The position numbers and the translations under genes were made by a program. This document shows positions 1 to 9,764 of a stretch of DNA of 64,000 nucleotides, one piece after another. Source of the stretch: Symbiodinium natans (lineage: Eukaryota > Sar > Dinophyceae > Suessiales > Symbiodiniaceae); the NCBI GenBank assembly GCA_905221605.1, contig CAJNDS010002681.1:230246-294245 (forward strand), read 5' to 3'. The notes under the pieces were generated by a model. It saw nothing but the letters and a program-made list of their open reading frames with translations, was not told the origin of the DNA and made no database searches. How positions within the stretch are numbered: the first letter of the stretch is position 1; each line of letters opens with the position of its first letter.

Positions 1-99
1 GGACCAACTGTTTTCTCCCACCCCCGGAGCTTCGGACCGTCGCTTCAGGACACACTCCCGAGGAGAGTGCGCATGCGGAAGCACCATGGGGCCGTCGTT

Positions 100-216
100 T
101 TAGTGTTTAGGGTCTAGGGTCTAGGGTCTAGGGTCTAGGGTCTAGGGTTTAGGGTTTAGGGTTTAGGGTTTAGGGTTTAGAGTTTAGGGTTTAGGGTTTA
201 GGGTTTAGGGTCCCAT
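100..216 (+). repeat. Telomere-like array (TCTAGGG then TTTAGGG)
   Basis: A short run of TCTAGGG units passes into TTTAGGG units. The clean switch from one variant to the other suggests local spread of a mutated unit. Confidence 0.95.
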
Positions 217-1007
217 GCAAGGGTGGAGGATGTCAGGTTCTTACTTCTCCATGAACCAAGGGGAAAAAGCTCAAACTTTGTTTTCCTACTGAATAGGGAA
301 ACCCAAAAGGCTTACTTCTTGGCCAAGTAGAGGTTTAGGGTTCAGGGTTGAGGGGTTGTAACTAGGGTTTCGGGGGGTGCGTGGGGAGGCAAGGTATGGA
401 TCGCCACCCTCATGAATGAGGTATCACATGGTGTAGGCAATACGTAGTTTTGGGAGCCGAAGAAGACGGGTTGATGAGGGTAGCTACACACAACATCCTG
501 ACCCCTGAGCCCTCAAACTAAAGTGCTCGGGTTCCTACATCTCCTCTGGATCGACCGGCACTCCCCACTCACCCAACAGACGTGCAAAAACAAATTTGCC
601 GCCGCAATGCGCGTGCCGTGTCCGCAACTCAGAGAGCCCCAAGACCCCTGAGTTAAGAGTATAGCTTACTTCATCATAGGGATCCCTACATGTGTTAGGG
701 CCCATCTAAATAAGAACCCTACGTTGTTTTAGGTACTATTCATTCGGATCCTACATGGTTGAAGGTGCCGGGCTCTCTGCGAATCTTTGGGACAAGGAGC
801 GCATCGCGCGGCCTGAATTAACTTCTGGGCTAGGTTGGCCTTGCCATCCCTCTGAACATAGTGAAATAGCTGATCCTCTTCTGAGCCAATAAGGGACATC
901 AAGCCGGATCCTCTTGCAAACACGAAAGTTCATGACGGGTTAACATTGAACACATGCCAAGGGCCCACCTACTGCGCCTAAAGTGAAAGGCGCCATCTTG
1001 GGTCCTG
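217..1007. other. Non-repetitive stretch, no supported gene
   Basis: Mixed-composition DNA with only isolated telomere-like units near 330-370. Reading frames are short and show no splice-site support. I see no recognisable gene. Confidence 0.5.
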
Positions 1008-1158
1008 CTTGAAGGTTCATGGTACTTACTAACCACTTAGAACTGTACTTATAACCCTACTTATAACACCCCTAAAGGGCCTTATAGGGGTTATCCCAAT
1101 TATAGGTAGGATTCTAAGCCCAGTTCTAAGTGGCTAGTAAGTACCATGAACCTCCAAG
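1008..1158. repeat. Palindromic element, family A
   Basis: The left arm starts CTTGAAGGTTCATGG and the right arm ends CCATGAACCTCCAAG. The arms are imperfect inverted copies carrying the family core ACTTATAACCCTACTTATAA. No coding capacity, so it is MITE-like. Near-identical in layout to the copies at 6911 and 27013. Confidence 0.85.
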
Positions 1159-1261
1159 TGTCAGTGTCGATGTCTTGAGGCGGCCATGCTTCGGAACGAG
1201 CCGAGGGCACCACCCTCGCTTAAAACGCCCCCGAAGCCGTACAATCCTAAACTCTCCAATC

Positions 1262-1375
1262 CGTCACTAGGGGCCTGAAGAATTCCACTAGGGTTTCGGA
1301 GTTGTTCCTGTATACTTATAGGAACCATAAGGGGAATGCAGTTGGTAATTGTTCCGACCCCTATAGTATACCCCA
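1262..1375. repeat. Dispersed element, family D
   Basis: It runs from GGGGCCTGAAGAAT to GACCCCTATAGTA, with a middle reading roughly TATACTTATAGGAACCATAAGGG. Relatives lie at 7500-7733, 10558-10672 and 20126-20215. Its ends are weakly inverted (AGGGGCC / GACCCCT). Confidence 0.6.
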
Positions 1376-1635
1376 ACTGCGGACGTGCTGAGCCCTAGGC
1401 AACAACTTTCACTCAGGGGAGGCCAGATACTTCGGTTTTGTTTTGTGGTAGGCTTTTCGGGCTTCGGGTGCACATCTCGTCGTCAAGATCCTTGGCAGTA
1501 TGCCGACGACATTCTGGGGTGTCCAATTCGGCGCTACGTCCCTGTACACTGCAAGACAGGTACTGGCCAAACTATAAGAAACCCAAAGCCTGTCTTTAAA
1601 GCCGTTCACCCTGTTATGTAACAGGACAAACGTAA

Positions 1636-1719
1636 ACCCTTGAACCCTAAACCCTAAACCCTAAACGCTAAACCCAAAATCCTAAACCCTAAACCCTAAA
1701 CCCTAAACCCTAAACCCTC
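1636..1719 (-). repeat. CCCTAAA array left of an exon-like island
   Basis: About ten CCCTAAA units, a few mutated. It is the left wall of the first exon-like cassette. Confidence 0.95.
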
Positions 1720-1777
1720 AAGCACCGGCCACTGACAGCCTCCAGCTGGGAACTGCCCTCACCGTCCGCACCAGTGC
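1720..1777 (-). CDS. Exon-like island, product unknown
   Basis: GC-rich island with CCCTAAA on its left and TTTAGGG on its right. On the minus strand it starts after CTAAACCAG, which could serve as a splice acceptor. More than one frame is open, so frame and donor are not fixed. I do not recognise the product; it is listed because it obeys the cassette rule seen elsewhere. Confidence 0.3.
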
Positions 1778-1780
1778 CTG

Positions 1781-2034
1781 GTTTAGGGTTTAGGGTTTAG
1801 GGTTTAGGGTCTAGGGTCTAGGGTCTAGGGTCTAGGGTTTAGGGTTTAGGGTTTAGGGTTTAGGGTTTAGGGTTTAGGGTTTAGGGTTTAGGGTTTAGGG
1901 TTTAGGGTTTAGGGTTTAGGTTTTCGGGTTTAGGGTTTAGGGTTTAGGGTTTAGGGTTTAGGGTTTAGGGTTTAGGGTTTAGGGTTTAGGGTTTAGGGTT
2001 TAGGGTTTAGGGTTTAGGGTTTAGGGTTTAGGGT
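1781..2034 (+). repeat. Long TTTAGGG array
   Basis: Almost pure TTTAGGG for about 250 bp with a TCTAGGG block near 1811-1835. It is the right wall of the island at 1720 and runs into a G-rich tract at 2035-2070. Confidence 0.98.
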
Positions 2035-2305
2035 GGGGCCTGTGGGGGAGGGTGGGGGTGGGGGGGGTGGGGGACTTTTAGGGATGGGGCTTAGGCTCCA
2101 ATACAGGCGTCCCCCACTTACCATCAAGCAACAAATACCTCAGAACACATTCCTGAAATCCTTGCACCCTCAGGCCTCGTACCCCCAGCAAGCCAACCCC
2201 TCGAAGGTGCCCCAAAAAAAGGGTAACGAGTACCTGAGGTAGCTTAACGACATTGAGATAAGGCTTCTACGGTGATAACTCTTGGAACCCCAAAACCCTA
2301 AACCC

Positions 2306-2425
2306 TAATCGAGGGCAAGTGGCCTGGTGCGCGAAGTTCCCTGGCACCACGCCGTACTTCGACGCGGCAGCTCGCTTTTCCAACTCCTCGCGCGGCTTCG
2401 GACTGGGAGCTAAAACCCCAATGGA
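2306..2425. CDS. Exon-like island, strand ambiguous
   Basis: A GC-rich island to the right of a short CCCTAAA run. The minus strand gives PREELEKRAAASKYG, the plus strand gives CAKFPGTTPYFDAAAR. Both are open and natural-looking, so the strand cannot be decided by eye. Helical Arg/Glu/Ala content favours minus, matching neighbours. Product unknown. Confidence 0.3.
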
Positions 2426-2427
2426 CT

Positions 2428-2640
2428 CATCCCTGTTCAGGGTTGAACCCTCCCTGTTTAGGGTTCGTTCCCTGTTTAGGGTTGAACCCCCCTGCGTAGG
2501 GTTGAACCCTCGATCCCCGTTCAGGGTTGAACCCTCCCTGTTTAGGGTTGAAGCCTCGATCCCTGTTCAGGGTTGAACCCTCCCAGGTCAGGGTTGAGCC
2601 CTCCCTGTTTGGGGTTGAGCCCTCATCCGTGCTGAAACCC
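2428..2640 (+). repeat. Tandem repeat of CCCTGTTTAGGGTTGAA type
   Basis: About eight degenerate copies of a 20-25 bp unit built from CCCTG, TTTAGGG and TTGAACC. It looks like a telomere-derived compound repeat that has become its own tandem family. Confidence 0.8.
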
Positions 2641-3170
2641 TCATCCCTGTTTAGAGCTAAGAGTTCTGCATAGAGACACTGAATACTTAATGAAACGTGA
2701 GCCTTAGAGGGTCTTCCGGGCGCCCGGCCAGGGGGTTCCTGGCCTCTTGCCGCAGTGTTTTCAAGGACAGCAGGGCGCCTCTACCCAAAAAAGTGATTTG
2801 GGTGTGACACTTGGGACACTTCTGGGACCTATCTGGGAGCCCTCTGAACCACCATGACCACATGGACCCTTTCCCGCGACCTGCGCCCCCCTCCCTGACA
2901 CCTCCCTGGGACCACCACCCCCCCCACCTGGGACTTGCTGAAACCGCATCCTGACAAACCTGGCGCCTTGGCTCTGGTCGAAATCAAGTCTTTATGAACC
3001 CAGGAAGTTTCTGGAGGCACGCGTGCAGAGAGTGCCGAGTCAGGTAAGAAAATGTGGATATCTTTCTTCACCTGGAAAGGGATTTGGGTGTGTGAGACCC
3101 TTACATAGTGATGTAAAGGAGCCTTGCGAATCGCCGGCCCGATCGAAAACCCTAAGCCGTCAGCCCTAAG
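2641..3170. other. Stretch without a supported gene
   Basis: Unique-looking, GC-moderate DNA. Overlapping minus-strand frames are open near 2761-3071, but none has a recognisable motif or clear splice sites. Confidence 0.4.
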
Positions 3171-3173
3171 CCC

Positions 3174-3240
3174 TAAGCCCTAAACCCTAAACCCTAAACC
3201 CTGAACCCTAAACCCTAAACCCTAAACCCTAAACCCTAAT
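3174..3240 (-). repeat. CCCTAAA array
   Basis: Begins as CCCTAAG units and becomes CCCTAAA. Left wall of the next island. Confidence 0.95.
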
Positions 3241-3244
3241 CTAA

Positions 3245-3312
3245 ATGCACAACAGGTCGGTCCAGGGCCAGCGCTCAGGGTATCAAGGCAGAGTTTGCCA
3301 TACAGTGCTCGG
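3245..3312 (-). CDS. Exon-like island, product unknown
   Basis: Between a CCCTAAA array and a TTTGGGG/TTTAGGG array. The minus strand from a possible acceptor CTCAAG reads LYGKLCLDTLSAGPG without a stop. The donor is not fixed. I do not recognise the product. Confidence 0.35.
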
Positions 3313-3324
3313 CTTGAGCTTGGG

Positions 3325-3480
3325 GCTTAGGTTTGGGGTTTGGGGTTTGGGGTTTGGGGTTTAGGGTTTAGGGTTTAAGGGTCAGGGTTTAGGGTTTAGG
3401 GTTTAGGGTTTAGGGTTTAGGGTTTAGGGTTCAGGATTCAGAGTCTAGGGTTTAGTGGTTTAGGGTTTGGGGTTTGGGCT
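3325..3480 (+). repeat. TTTGGGG/TTTAGGG array
   Basis: Starts with TTTGGGG units and continues as TTTAGGG with scattered substitutions. Confidence 0.95.
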
Positions 3481-4120
3481 TTAAGGAGCTTGGGGCACGG
3501 GGGCTGCTTACACCCCGGAGCCCAAATCCTTTACCCTCAAACCCCAAACTTTACTTGCAAACATCAACCCTCAACCCTTAAACTTGCATGCTCAGTCACC
3601 CAGGATGAAAAAGGGCACGTTTTAACCCCCAAAAAAGGGAATAAGGGCACTACTGGGCATAGTAACCCTAGACGCTAAACCACAAGTATACTAGACCCAG
3701 GAGCAACTAACCTAGGGACTAGGAGGGTGAATAACAGGGTACCCCCCTTTTTGGCTTTTAGGGGGGCTTGTACAGGGAGCCCAAACCCGAAGTAAGAGGG
3801 CAAGAGGGGCTACTCCGGGTCCTAGTCTAGGAACCCGCAGCTACAGGATCCTGTAGCCCTAGATGGCCCTAAACCTCAAACCCGACACCCGAACCCCTAA
3901 ACCCTAACCTCTGAACCCTGAACCAAAAACCCCGAAACCCTAAACCCTAAACCCCAAACCCCAAACCCTAAAGCCTACCTAAATAACCCCCAAAAGACTC
4001 CTCCTAAGGTTCCGTAGAAGGGTCCCTCCCTTTGCCCCCTGGGAACCCACAGTGCCGTGTCCTGAGTCTCTTGGAGGCTCCGCGCCTTGTCCACAAACTC
4101 CTCTTTGTCTATACTCTAGA
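3481..4120. other. Stretch without a gene; degenerate repeat fragments
   Basis: Holds a fragment of a dispersed repeat at about 3735-3840 (GGGTACCCC ... GCCCAAACCCGAAG ... CTCCGGGTCCTAG). Similar wording recurs near 11160, 25975 and 38940. Degenerate CCCTAAA units lie at 3890-3970. No supported gene. Confidence 0.5.
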
Positions 4121-4208
4121 ACCTTAATAAAAACAATATTTTGTCATATCCTCTTGGATGCTTTTATCTAAACAAAAATTTTAAAATAATTCCCAAGCGG
4201 GATATAGT
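4121..4208 (+). repeat. Dispersed element E, copy 1
   Basis: Shares the sequence path AGAACCTTAA ... ATCCTCTTGG ... TATCTAAACAAAAAT ... AATAATTCCCAAG(C/G)GGGATATAG with 45217-45301. An AT-rich dispersed repeat with no coding capacity. Confidence 0.75.
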
Positions 4209-4369
4209 TGTCCATGAGTAGTTCGACGCAGGGTTCAGGGTTCAGGGTTCAGGGTTTATTACCGTGACCTTATGGGCTCTTTGGGGGTTATTTAGGGGCT
4301 ACTTAGGTATATAAGGACTCTGCAAGGCTTTTAATGGTTATATAGGGCAATAACAACATGTGGCGATAG

Positions 4370-4800
4370 GGTAAAGGGTGTAACGGAAACCAAAAGGGAG
4401 TGTAACGGAAACCAACCCGAAAACATAACAGAAATCAAACAAAAATGTAACGGAAACTACGCCCAAAAACCTGGAAACAATACGCAACGGAAACCCAAAG
4501 GAGATGTAACAGAAACCACAGAAAACTACACCCAAAACCCCAGACCCTAAACCCCTCAACCCCTCAACCCCTCAACCCCTCAACCCTAAACCCTAAACCC
4601 TAAACCCTCGATACCAATGAGGTCTGGGTACCCCAATCCTTTCTCCGCCTTTCCTTTCTCTGTTTGGGCAGTTGGTTTCTGTTACGTCCCGCAGTTGTTT
4701 CCGTAACGGTCCCAGGTTGGTTTCAGTTACACCCTCCTGTCGTTTCTGTTTCAGTTTCGGGCAGATAGTTTCCGCTACAACCCGCCAGTTTCCGCAACAG
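4370..4800. repeat. Large inverted repeat of GTAACGGAAACC units
   Basis: On the left (4375-4520) the motif GTAACGGAAACC recurs in direct orientation. On the right (4668-4805) its complement GGTTTCNGTTAC recurs. The centre (4535-4608) is CCCTCAAC and CCCTAAA repeat. The arms are degenerate multicopy arrays facing each other across a telomere-like core. Confidence 0.7.
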
Positions 4801-5248
4801 ACTTTAATCTGTGGCGATAACCTGCGAGAAGCCGACTCCTTCATTTCGCTGGGCGGCGCGGCGTGCTCCCCCCATCTCCCCCCCATGATGTTAAGATGAT
4901 GACGTCGCAGCTGAAGCCCTAAACGCTGACTCCAAGCCCTGTGCTTGGCTTGTCTTCTGGGTGACTTATCCTGACCATCCATGAGGCAGGCAGAGCGATG
5001 AGCATGCTATTCCCCCCTCCACCGCAACTCCCACCCTTTGCAAGTCCTTTGACTTACTACACGCGGCATCATACTGGGCCGATGGGCAAAAGTTTCTTGC
5101 GTCGATGCTCATGCGTACTTTGAGGCCTTGGTGTAGCGAGGGGCTGGGGGGCCCGAAGCCCGAACCTGAACCCTCAAAGTATGTGAAGAAAACAGCCCAC
5201 ACCCATAAAAGGGCTATTAGTCTACACACTTTGGGGGTTTAGGAAGCA
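4801..5248. other. Stretch with one weak minus-strand frame
   Basis: The minus strand is open over about 4966-5140 (fragment SIDARNFCPSAQYDAACSKS), with no recognisable domain and no clear splice sites. It may be an exon but I cannot support it strongly. Confidence 0.3.
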
Positions 5249-5500
5249 CTCTTTTCAGGGAACCCTAAACCCTAAACCCTAAACCCTAAACCCTAAACCC
5301 TAAACCCTAAACCCTAAACCCTAAACCCTAAACCCTAAACCCTAAACCCTAAACTAACCCTAAACCCTAAACCCTAAACCCTAAACCCTAAACCCTAAAC
5401 CCTAAACCCTAAACCCTAAACCCTAAACCCTAAACCCTAAACCCTAAACCCTAAACCCTAAACCCTAAACCCTAAACCCTAACCCTAAACCCTAAACCCT
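5249..5500 (-). repeat. Long CCCTAAA array
   Basis: Nearly perfect CCCTAAA for about 250 bp with two short phase slips (CTAACCCTA). One of the longest uniform blocks in the window. Confidence 0.98.
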
Positions 5501-5517
5501 GATTCAGGGCCCGCCAC

Positions 5518-5688
5518 CTTGGCTAGCTTCGTTGGGGCAGGGATGGGAGAGGTGGGTTGGTCTTCAGCTGCGGGTTGTAAATGCAAGCTTTCTGTTGTCT
5601 TTGGAGAGGGTTTAGATTGACATGTCTTTTTCTCGTATTGCTGAAATTCATTGGCACTGGCGAGGGGGGGGGACTTGCTGCCTTCTTG
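5518..5688 (-). CDS. Candidate internal exon, Ser/Pro/Lys-rich, unknown
   Basis: Minus strand, bounded by a possible acceptor TTGCAAG and a donor AAG|GTGGCG. The 171 nt are 57 codons with no stop (QEGSKSPPLASANEFQQYEK ... TKLAK), phase 0 at both ends. The composition is hydrophilic and low in aromatic residues, like a disordered linker. A CCCTAAA array lies just downstream in transcript sense. No family recognised. Confidence 0.5.
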
Positions 5689-5874
5689 CTTGCAAGAATA
5701 GTCCAAAGGTCTCCGATTTAATCTTCCGCAACCTAACAGCTTTCAGCAAAACAACCTTGAAGCCCCGGCATTTAGCGAAGCTAAGTGTGTCTTGCTTGTA
5801 AATGCTGGCTAACCATTGCTGCTTGCAGCCGAACCGAAGAACAGAACTGCATTGTGGGCGCGGACACTTCATGA

Positions 5875-6350
5875 ACCCTGAACCTCCCTAAAGCCTAAAC
5901 CCTAAACCCTAAACCCTAAAACCTAAACTCGGTACTCTGGTCCCTTCAGCCCCAATCGCTCTGCAGGCCCAAGCCCCAAAACCCGAAACCCAAAACCTGC
6001 AAAGTGCCTTGACTTGAGTCGGCTTCCGGCCTCAGCCCTTGAAGCCCTAAGCCAGGACAACGACCAGCCCCTTGAACTCTGAACCCTAAACCCCAAGCCG
6101 GGTGTGAGGTGCGGGCGGGGGGGGGGTTCTCGCGGAGCCCTAAACCCTAAACCCTAAACCCTAAAAGGTGGACACCCCTTGCAAAGTGAGAACAACCGCT
6201 GCTGTGCTGCTGCACTGCTCACGGAAAGGCAGGACGGCTCTCTCAACCCTTAAGCCCAAACCCCCCTTCAAACCCTGAACCCACAAGCGTCCTAAGGCTT
6301 AAGCCCTAAACCCTAAACCCCAAACCTTAAATCCTAAACCCTAAACCCTC
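5875..6350. repeat. Degenerate CCCTAAA/CCCCAAA patches
   Basis: Several short CCCTAAA patches (5890-5925, 6143-6165, 6305-6350) are separated by short GC-rich pieces. The piece at 6168-6245 is open on the minus strand (VLPFREQCSSTAAVVLTLQG) and could be an exon, but its boundaries are not visible. Confidence 0.6.
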
Positions 6351-6366
6351 ATCAGCGGTGGCCAAC

Positions 6367-6434
6367 CTTAAACTGAATCTCGCGTCCTCGGTGTGGCTCC
6401 AGAGCCGGCTTTCCACGTGGGGATAGCTGGAGAC
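6367..6434 (-). CDS. Candidate internal exon, unknown product
   Basis: Minus strand. A possible acceptor CCCCGAG precedes it and a GT donor (TTTAAG|GTTGGC) follows, giving 68 nt or 22 codons plus two bases (VSSYPHVESRLWSHTEDARF). CCCTAAA lies on its left and TTTGGGG/TTTAGGG on its right, the usual cassette layout. No family recognised. Confidence 0.5.
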
Positions 6435-6437
6435 CTC

Positions 6438-6815
6438 GGGGCTTGGGGTTTGGGGTTTAGGGTTTAGGGTTTAGGGTTTAGGGCTTCAGGGTAGAGGGTT
6501 TAGGGGTGCACAGGGTTTGAAGGGTATAGGGTTTCGGGGTGTTTAGGGTTTAGGGTTTTCACAAGGGTTTAGGGGTATGGATTTAGGGTTTGGAGGTATG
6601 GAGTTGAGGGTTTAGGGCTATGGGGCTTAGTGGTTAGGGCACGGTTAGGGGTGATTGGGGGCTAGGGTTCAGGGGTCTATGGGTTTGTAGGGCTTAGGGT
6701 TGCTCAAGGGGACTAGGGATCCCAACCTTAAATAACTAGGGTTTAGGGTTTAGGGTTTAGGGTTTGGGGTTTGGGGTTTGGGGTTTAGGGTTTAGGGTTT
6801 AGAGTTTAGGGCACT
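6438..6815 (+). repeat. Degenerate TTTAGGG array
   Basis: Clean TTTAGGG at 6455-6485 and 6736-6805. Between them lies a heavily mutated version that still keeps the TTAGGG rhythm. It looks like an old array decaying between younger ones. Confidence 0.85.
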
Positions 6816-6910
6816 ACTAAGGGCATCCTGGTAGGTGCATGTGTGTTGAGACCTAGCTGGCACTCCGGGGACGCAGGGGCATGCTTGAGCCCCCTAACCC
6901 CCTAAACTCT

Positions 6911-7052
6911 ACTTGGAGGTTCATGGTACTTAGTAACTAGTTAGAACTGTACTTATAACTGCCCTTATAACCATATTAGGGCACTTAAGGGGCTTTTAAG
7001 TGGGTTATAAGTACAGTTATAATTGGTTAATAAGTACCATGAACCTCCAACT
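6911..7052. repeat. Palindromic element, family A
   Basis: Left arm ACTTGGAGGTTCATGGTACT, right arm AGTACCATGAACCTCCAACT, with ACTTATAACT/AGTTATAA(G/T)-type inner arms. A complete copy with no coding capacity. Confidence 0.9.
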
Positions 7053-7499
7053 AGATCGCGGGAGCCCTCAAATACCCCTCATATCCCTGGCCCATACATC
7101 AGAACCCTTTTGAGGAGGTTAGGGACCATATTCAGGGCCCATGAAACTACCCTCAGATCCCTAAACCATGCTAGCCCCTAAGCCCTGTGGACCCGATTTG
7201 CAAGCCCAACAGACCCTGAGAGTTTAGGATCTAGGGCAAAGAGGCAACCAAAAGTCCCCGGGCAAAAAGTTGCTCAACTCTACACCCTACACCCTACACC
7301 CTACACCCTACACCCTAAACCCTAAATCCTAAACCCTACACCCTAGTCAAAATGGCTCGGGGTCGATGCGACGCGAAGCTTTTGAACGCACAAGAAACCC
7401 TACGAGCCCTGAGCTCTAAAGACTTTCAACAGAACCTGGGCCCCGGTGAACAGTTTACCTCACAAGCCGAAGAACTTATGAAGCTTTATACCCTAAACC

Positions 7500-7733
7500 C
7501 TAAACTCTATATAAGCTCCAGACTATAGGGGCCTTACTAGTTAGAATAGGGGTTGGGGTATATTTATGAAGGGACCATGAGGGAATACTATGAGTAATAA
7601 TTCTGACCCCAAACCCCCTAAACGCTAAATAACCCTAAACCCTAAACTGTTTGGGGTATGCTTATACAGGGACCATAAGTAATAAGTACTATGAGTAATG
7701 GTTCTGACCCCAAACCCCGAAATCCTAAACGCT
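7500..7733. repeat. Two adjacent family D copies
   Basis: Both contain TTGGGGTAT, then AGGGACCAT, then an ACTATGAGTAAT(A/G) block and CTGACCCCAAACCCC. They are separated by a small CCCTAAA patch at 7620-7645. The arrangement looks like duplication or repeated insertion with telomeric units between. Confidence 0.65.
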
Positions 7734-7779
7734 AGACCCTATAAACCCCACAAGCCCCAAAAGAATCAGCGTCCCAAGA

Positions 7780-7856
7780 AACCCTAAACCCTAAACCCTA
7801 AACCCTAAACCCTAAACCCTAAACCCTAAACCCTAAACCCTAAACCCTAAACCCTA
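7780..7856 (-). repeat. CCCTAAA array
   Basis: Eleven nearly perfect units. Left wall of the next island. Confidence 0.97.
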
Positions 7857-7863
7857 ACGAGAA

Positions 7864-7929
7864 CCCCACAGCCCGCGGGGGGGGCTCGAAGCTGGCCCTC
7901 CGCTGACAAGCCTCTTGGCGGAGCTGTTC
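7864..7929 (-). CDS. Exon-like island, Arg/Gln-rich helix
   Basis: Minus strand after acceptor AAACCCAG|GAA. Reads EQLRQEACQRRASFEPPPRA, helical and charged like neighbouring exons. An internal donor AGG|GCCAGC would shorten it to 33 nt. Flanked by CCCTAAA and a TTTAGGGG array. Product unknown. Confidence 0.42.
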
Positions 7930-7934
7930 CTGGG

Positions 7935-8595
7935 TTTTTACGGGGTTTAGGGGTTGAGGAATTTAAAGGTTTTAGGGTTGTAGGGTTTTAGGGTTTTTGG
8001 GTTGAGGGGTTTAGGGTTTAGGGTTTTAGGGTTTTAGGATTTTAGGGTTTTAGGGTTTTAGGGGTTTAGGGTTTCGGGGTTTCGGGGTTTCGGGGTTTAG
8101 GGGTTTAGGGGTTTAGGGGTTTAGGGTTTTAGGGTTTAGGGGTTTAGGGGTTTAGGGGTTTAGGGGTTGAGGGGTTGAGGGGTTTAGGGGTTTAGGGGTT
8201 TAGGGGTTCAGGGGCTTAGGGGTTTAGGGGTTTAGGGGTTTAGGGGTTTAGGGGTTTAGGGGTTTAGGGGTTTAGGGGTTTGGGGTGAGGGGTTTAGGGT
8301 GTTTCTGGGTTTAGGGGTTTAGGGTTTAGGGTTAGGGGTTTAGGGGGGGTTTAGGGGTTTAGGGGTTTAGGGGTTTTTAGGGGTTTAGGGGGGTTAGGGG
8401 TTTAGGGGTTTAGGGGTTTAGGGGTTTAGGGGTTTAGGGGTTTAGGGGTTTAGGGGTTTAGGGGTTTAGGGGTTTAGGGGTTTAGGGTTGAGGGGTTTAG
8501 GGTGTCTGGGTTTAGGGGTTTAGGGGTTTAGGGGTTTAGGGTTGAGGGGTTTAGGGTTTAGGGGTTTAGGGGTTTAGGGTTTAGGGTTGAGGGTG
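7935..8595 (+). repeat. Homogenised TTTAGGGG (8-mer) array
   Basis: More than 600 bp dominated by the 8-mer TTTAGGGG instead of the 7-mer, with patches of TTTTAGGG and TTTCGGGG. The extra G throughout implies spread from one mutated unit rather than telomerase copying. Confidence 0.95.
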
Positions 8596-8934
8596 CAGGG
8601 CTTGAAGCATCGGGGTCCGGGTTCAGGGTGCAGGAAGTCGAGGGTTCTGTGCCATTGGTGTCTACGGAGGTTTTGAGCGCCAGGCTTTCGGGTTGAGAGC
8701 TATTCGTGGTGCGGAGAGTGTAAGATTCAAGGGCTTGGGGCCTGCAAAGTGCAGGGTTAACCCTCAACCCGAAATCCTGCCAATCACTAGGAACATGCTG
8801 GGTAAAACCACAATCAAGGGCCATTCCCGTCACGCCCTAGGCATCGGGTAACTTGACCTGAGGCCTCCCCAGGCTACAACACTTAGCCCTCAAGCCCTGG
8901 AGTGCCCCCAACCTTAGAAAACCTCGCATCCCGG
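8596..8934. other. Stretch with a weak minus-strand frame
   Basis: The minus strand is open over roughly 8600-8833 (fragment ESYTLRTTNSSQPESLALKT) but runs into the array at its 3' end. No domain and no clear splice sites. Possible exon, not supported further. Confidence 0.3.
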
Positions 8935-9050
8935 ACCCTAAACCCTAAACCCTAAACCCTAAACCCTAAACCCTAAACCCTAAACCCTAAACCCCTTAAC
9001 CCCTTAACCCCTTAACCCCTAAACCCCTAAACCCCTAAACCCCAACCCTG
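8935..9050 (-). repeat. CCCTAAA array with CCCCTTAA and CCCCTAAA tail
   Basis: Clean CCCTAAA, then CCCCTTAA and CCCCTAAA 8-mers toward the island. Left wall of the next cassette. Confidence 0.95.
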
Positions 9051-9062
9051 AAAATCCCCACG

Positions 9063-9134
9063 GCCGATCGCGCAAGTGTGGGCCCAGCGGCGCGCTGCCG
9101 AAGCAGCGACTGGCTGCGGGCAGCGATGCGTTGC
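9063..9134 (-). CDS. Candidate exon, Arg/Ala-rich helix
   Basis: Minus strand, acceptor CTGCCAG|GCAACG. The best frame is QRIAARSQSLLRQRAAGPTL with a possible GT donor (GCC|GTGGGG). Strongly basic and helical. Flanked by CCCTAAA on the left; TTTAGGG-like units on the right start after about 30 bp. Product unknown; similar in character to exons at 7864 and 10927. Confidence 0.42.
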
Positions 9135-9149
9135 CTGGCAGCGTGATTC

Positions 9150-9562
9150 GTGGGGGCTTAGGGGCTTTTAGGGTGTTACTGCGGGGTGTTTGGGGTTTGG
9201 GTTTAGGGGTTTTAAGTGTCAGGGTCCGGGTTTATGGGCTGGGGGGTTTACTGTAAGGTTTTCGGGTTGTTTAAGGTTTCGGTTTGATGCCGGAAACATT
9301 AGGGTGTTCAGTGTCAGGGTTTAGGATTTAGGGCTTCGTAGGTTTCCGTTTAGGGGTAGTTTAGGGTGCCCTCAAAGGCTGGTGTTCTGCCAAGCCCAGC
9401 TACATCCCCAATCAAAGCAACAGGCGCGACAAGCCCACAAGTGCTGGTTTACGATCCAACTATCGACCCCAAATACTTGGATCCCTTCTTTTTTGCACCC
9501 CAACAAGGTAACCCAATTTTCGTAACACCCCCAAGTCGAGGCGTGCTTTGGACCCGAATCTT
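9150..9562. other. Degenerate TTTAGGG region and unique DNA
   Basis: 9150-9370 is a mutated TTTAGGG-like tract. 9370-9562 is unique DNA with open frames on both strands and no recognised motif. Confidence 0.5.
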
Positions 9563-9631
9563 GGGATCCCCTTATACTAGCAGTCCTTAACAGGGATTGT
9601 TGAATAGGGGGTACTCTCGCCCCTATTAAGG
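9563..9631. repeat. Palindromic element, family B, deleted right arm
   Basis: Starts GGGATCCCCTTATACTAGCAGTCCTTAA and ends AAGGGGAACATCCC, but the right-arm segment GACTGTTAGTATA is missing. A CCCTAAA array begins at its right edge. Confidence 0.85.
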
Positions 9632-9686
9632 GGAACATCCCTAAACCCTAAACCCTAAACCCTAAACCCTAAACCCTAAGCCCCTA
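9632..9686 (-). repeat. CCCTAAA array
   Basis: Five or six units directly against the end of a family B element, left of the next island. Confidence 0.95.
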
Positions 9687-9689
9687 CGG

Positions 9690-9762
9690 GCATTTCCACA
9701 ACAGGGCCTCTCTCCGGGCGACAGGCGACGGGACTCTGCCGGCGCCTCATCTGGCTGGTTGA
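9690..9762 (-). CDS. Exon-like island, product unknown
   Basis: The minus strand reads QPDEAPAESRRLSPGERPCC after a possible CAACCAG acceptor. Cassette layout (CCCTAAA left; TTTAGGG further right). Boundaries uncertain. Confidence 0.35.
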
Positions 9763-9764
9763 GA

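Noticed and set aside
8558-8833. 91-codon minus frame
   Set aside because: Its last third is the TTTAGGGG array; only the middle could be an exon and no splice sites were visible.
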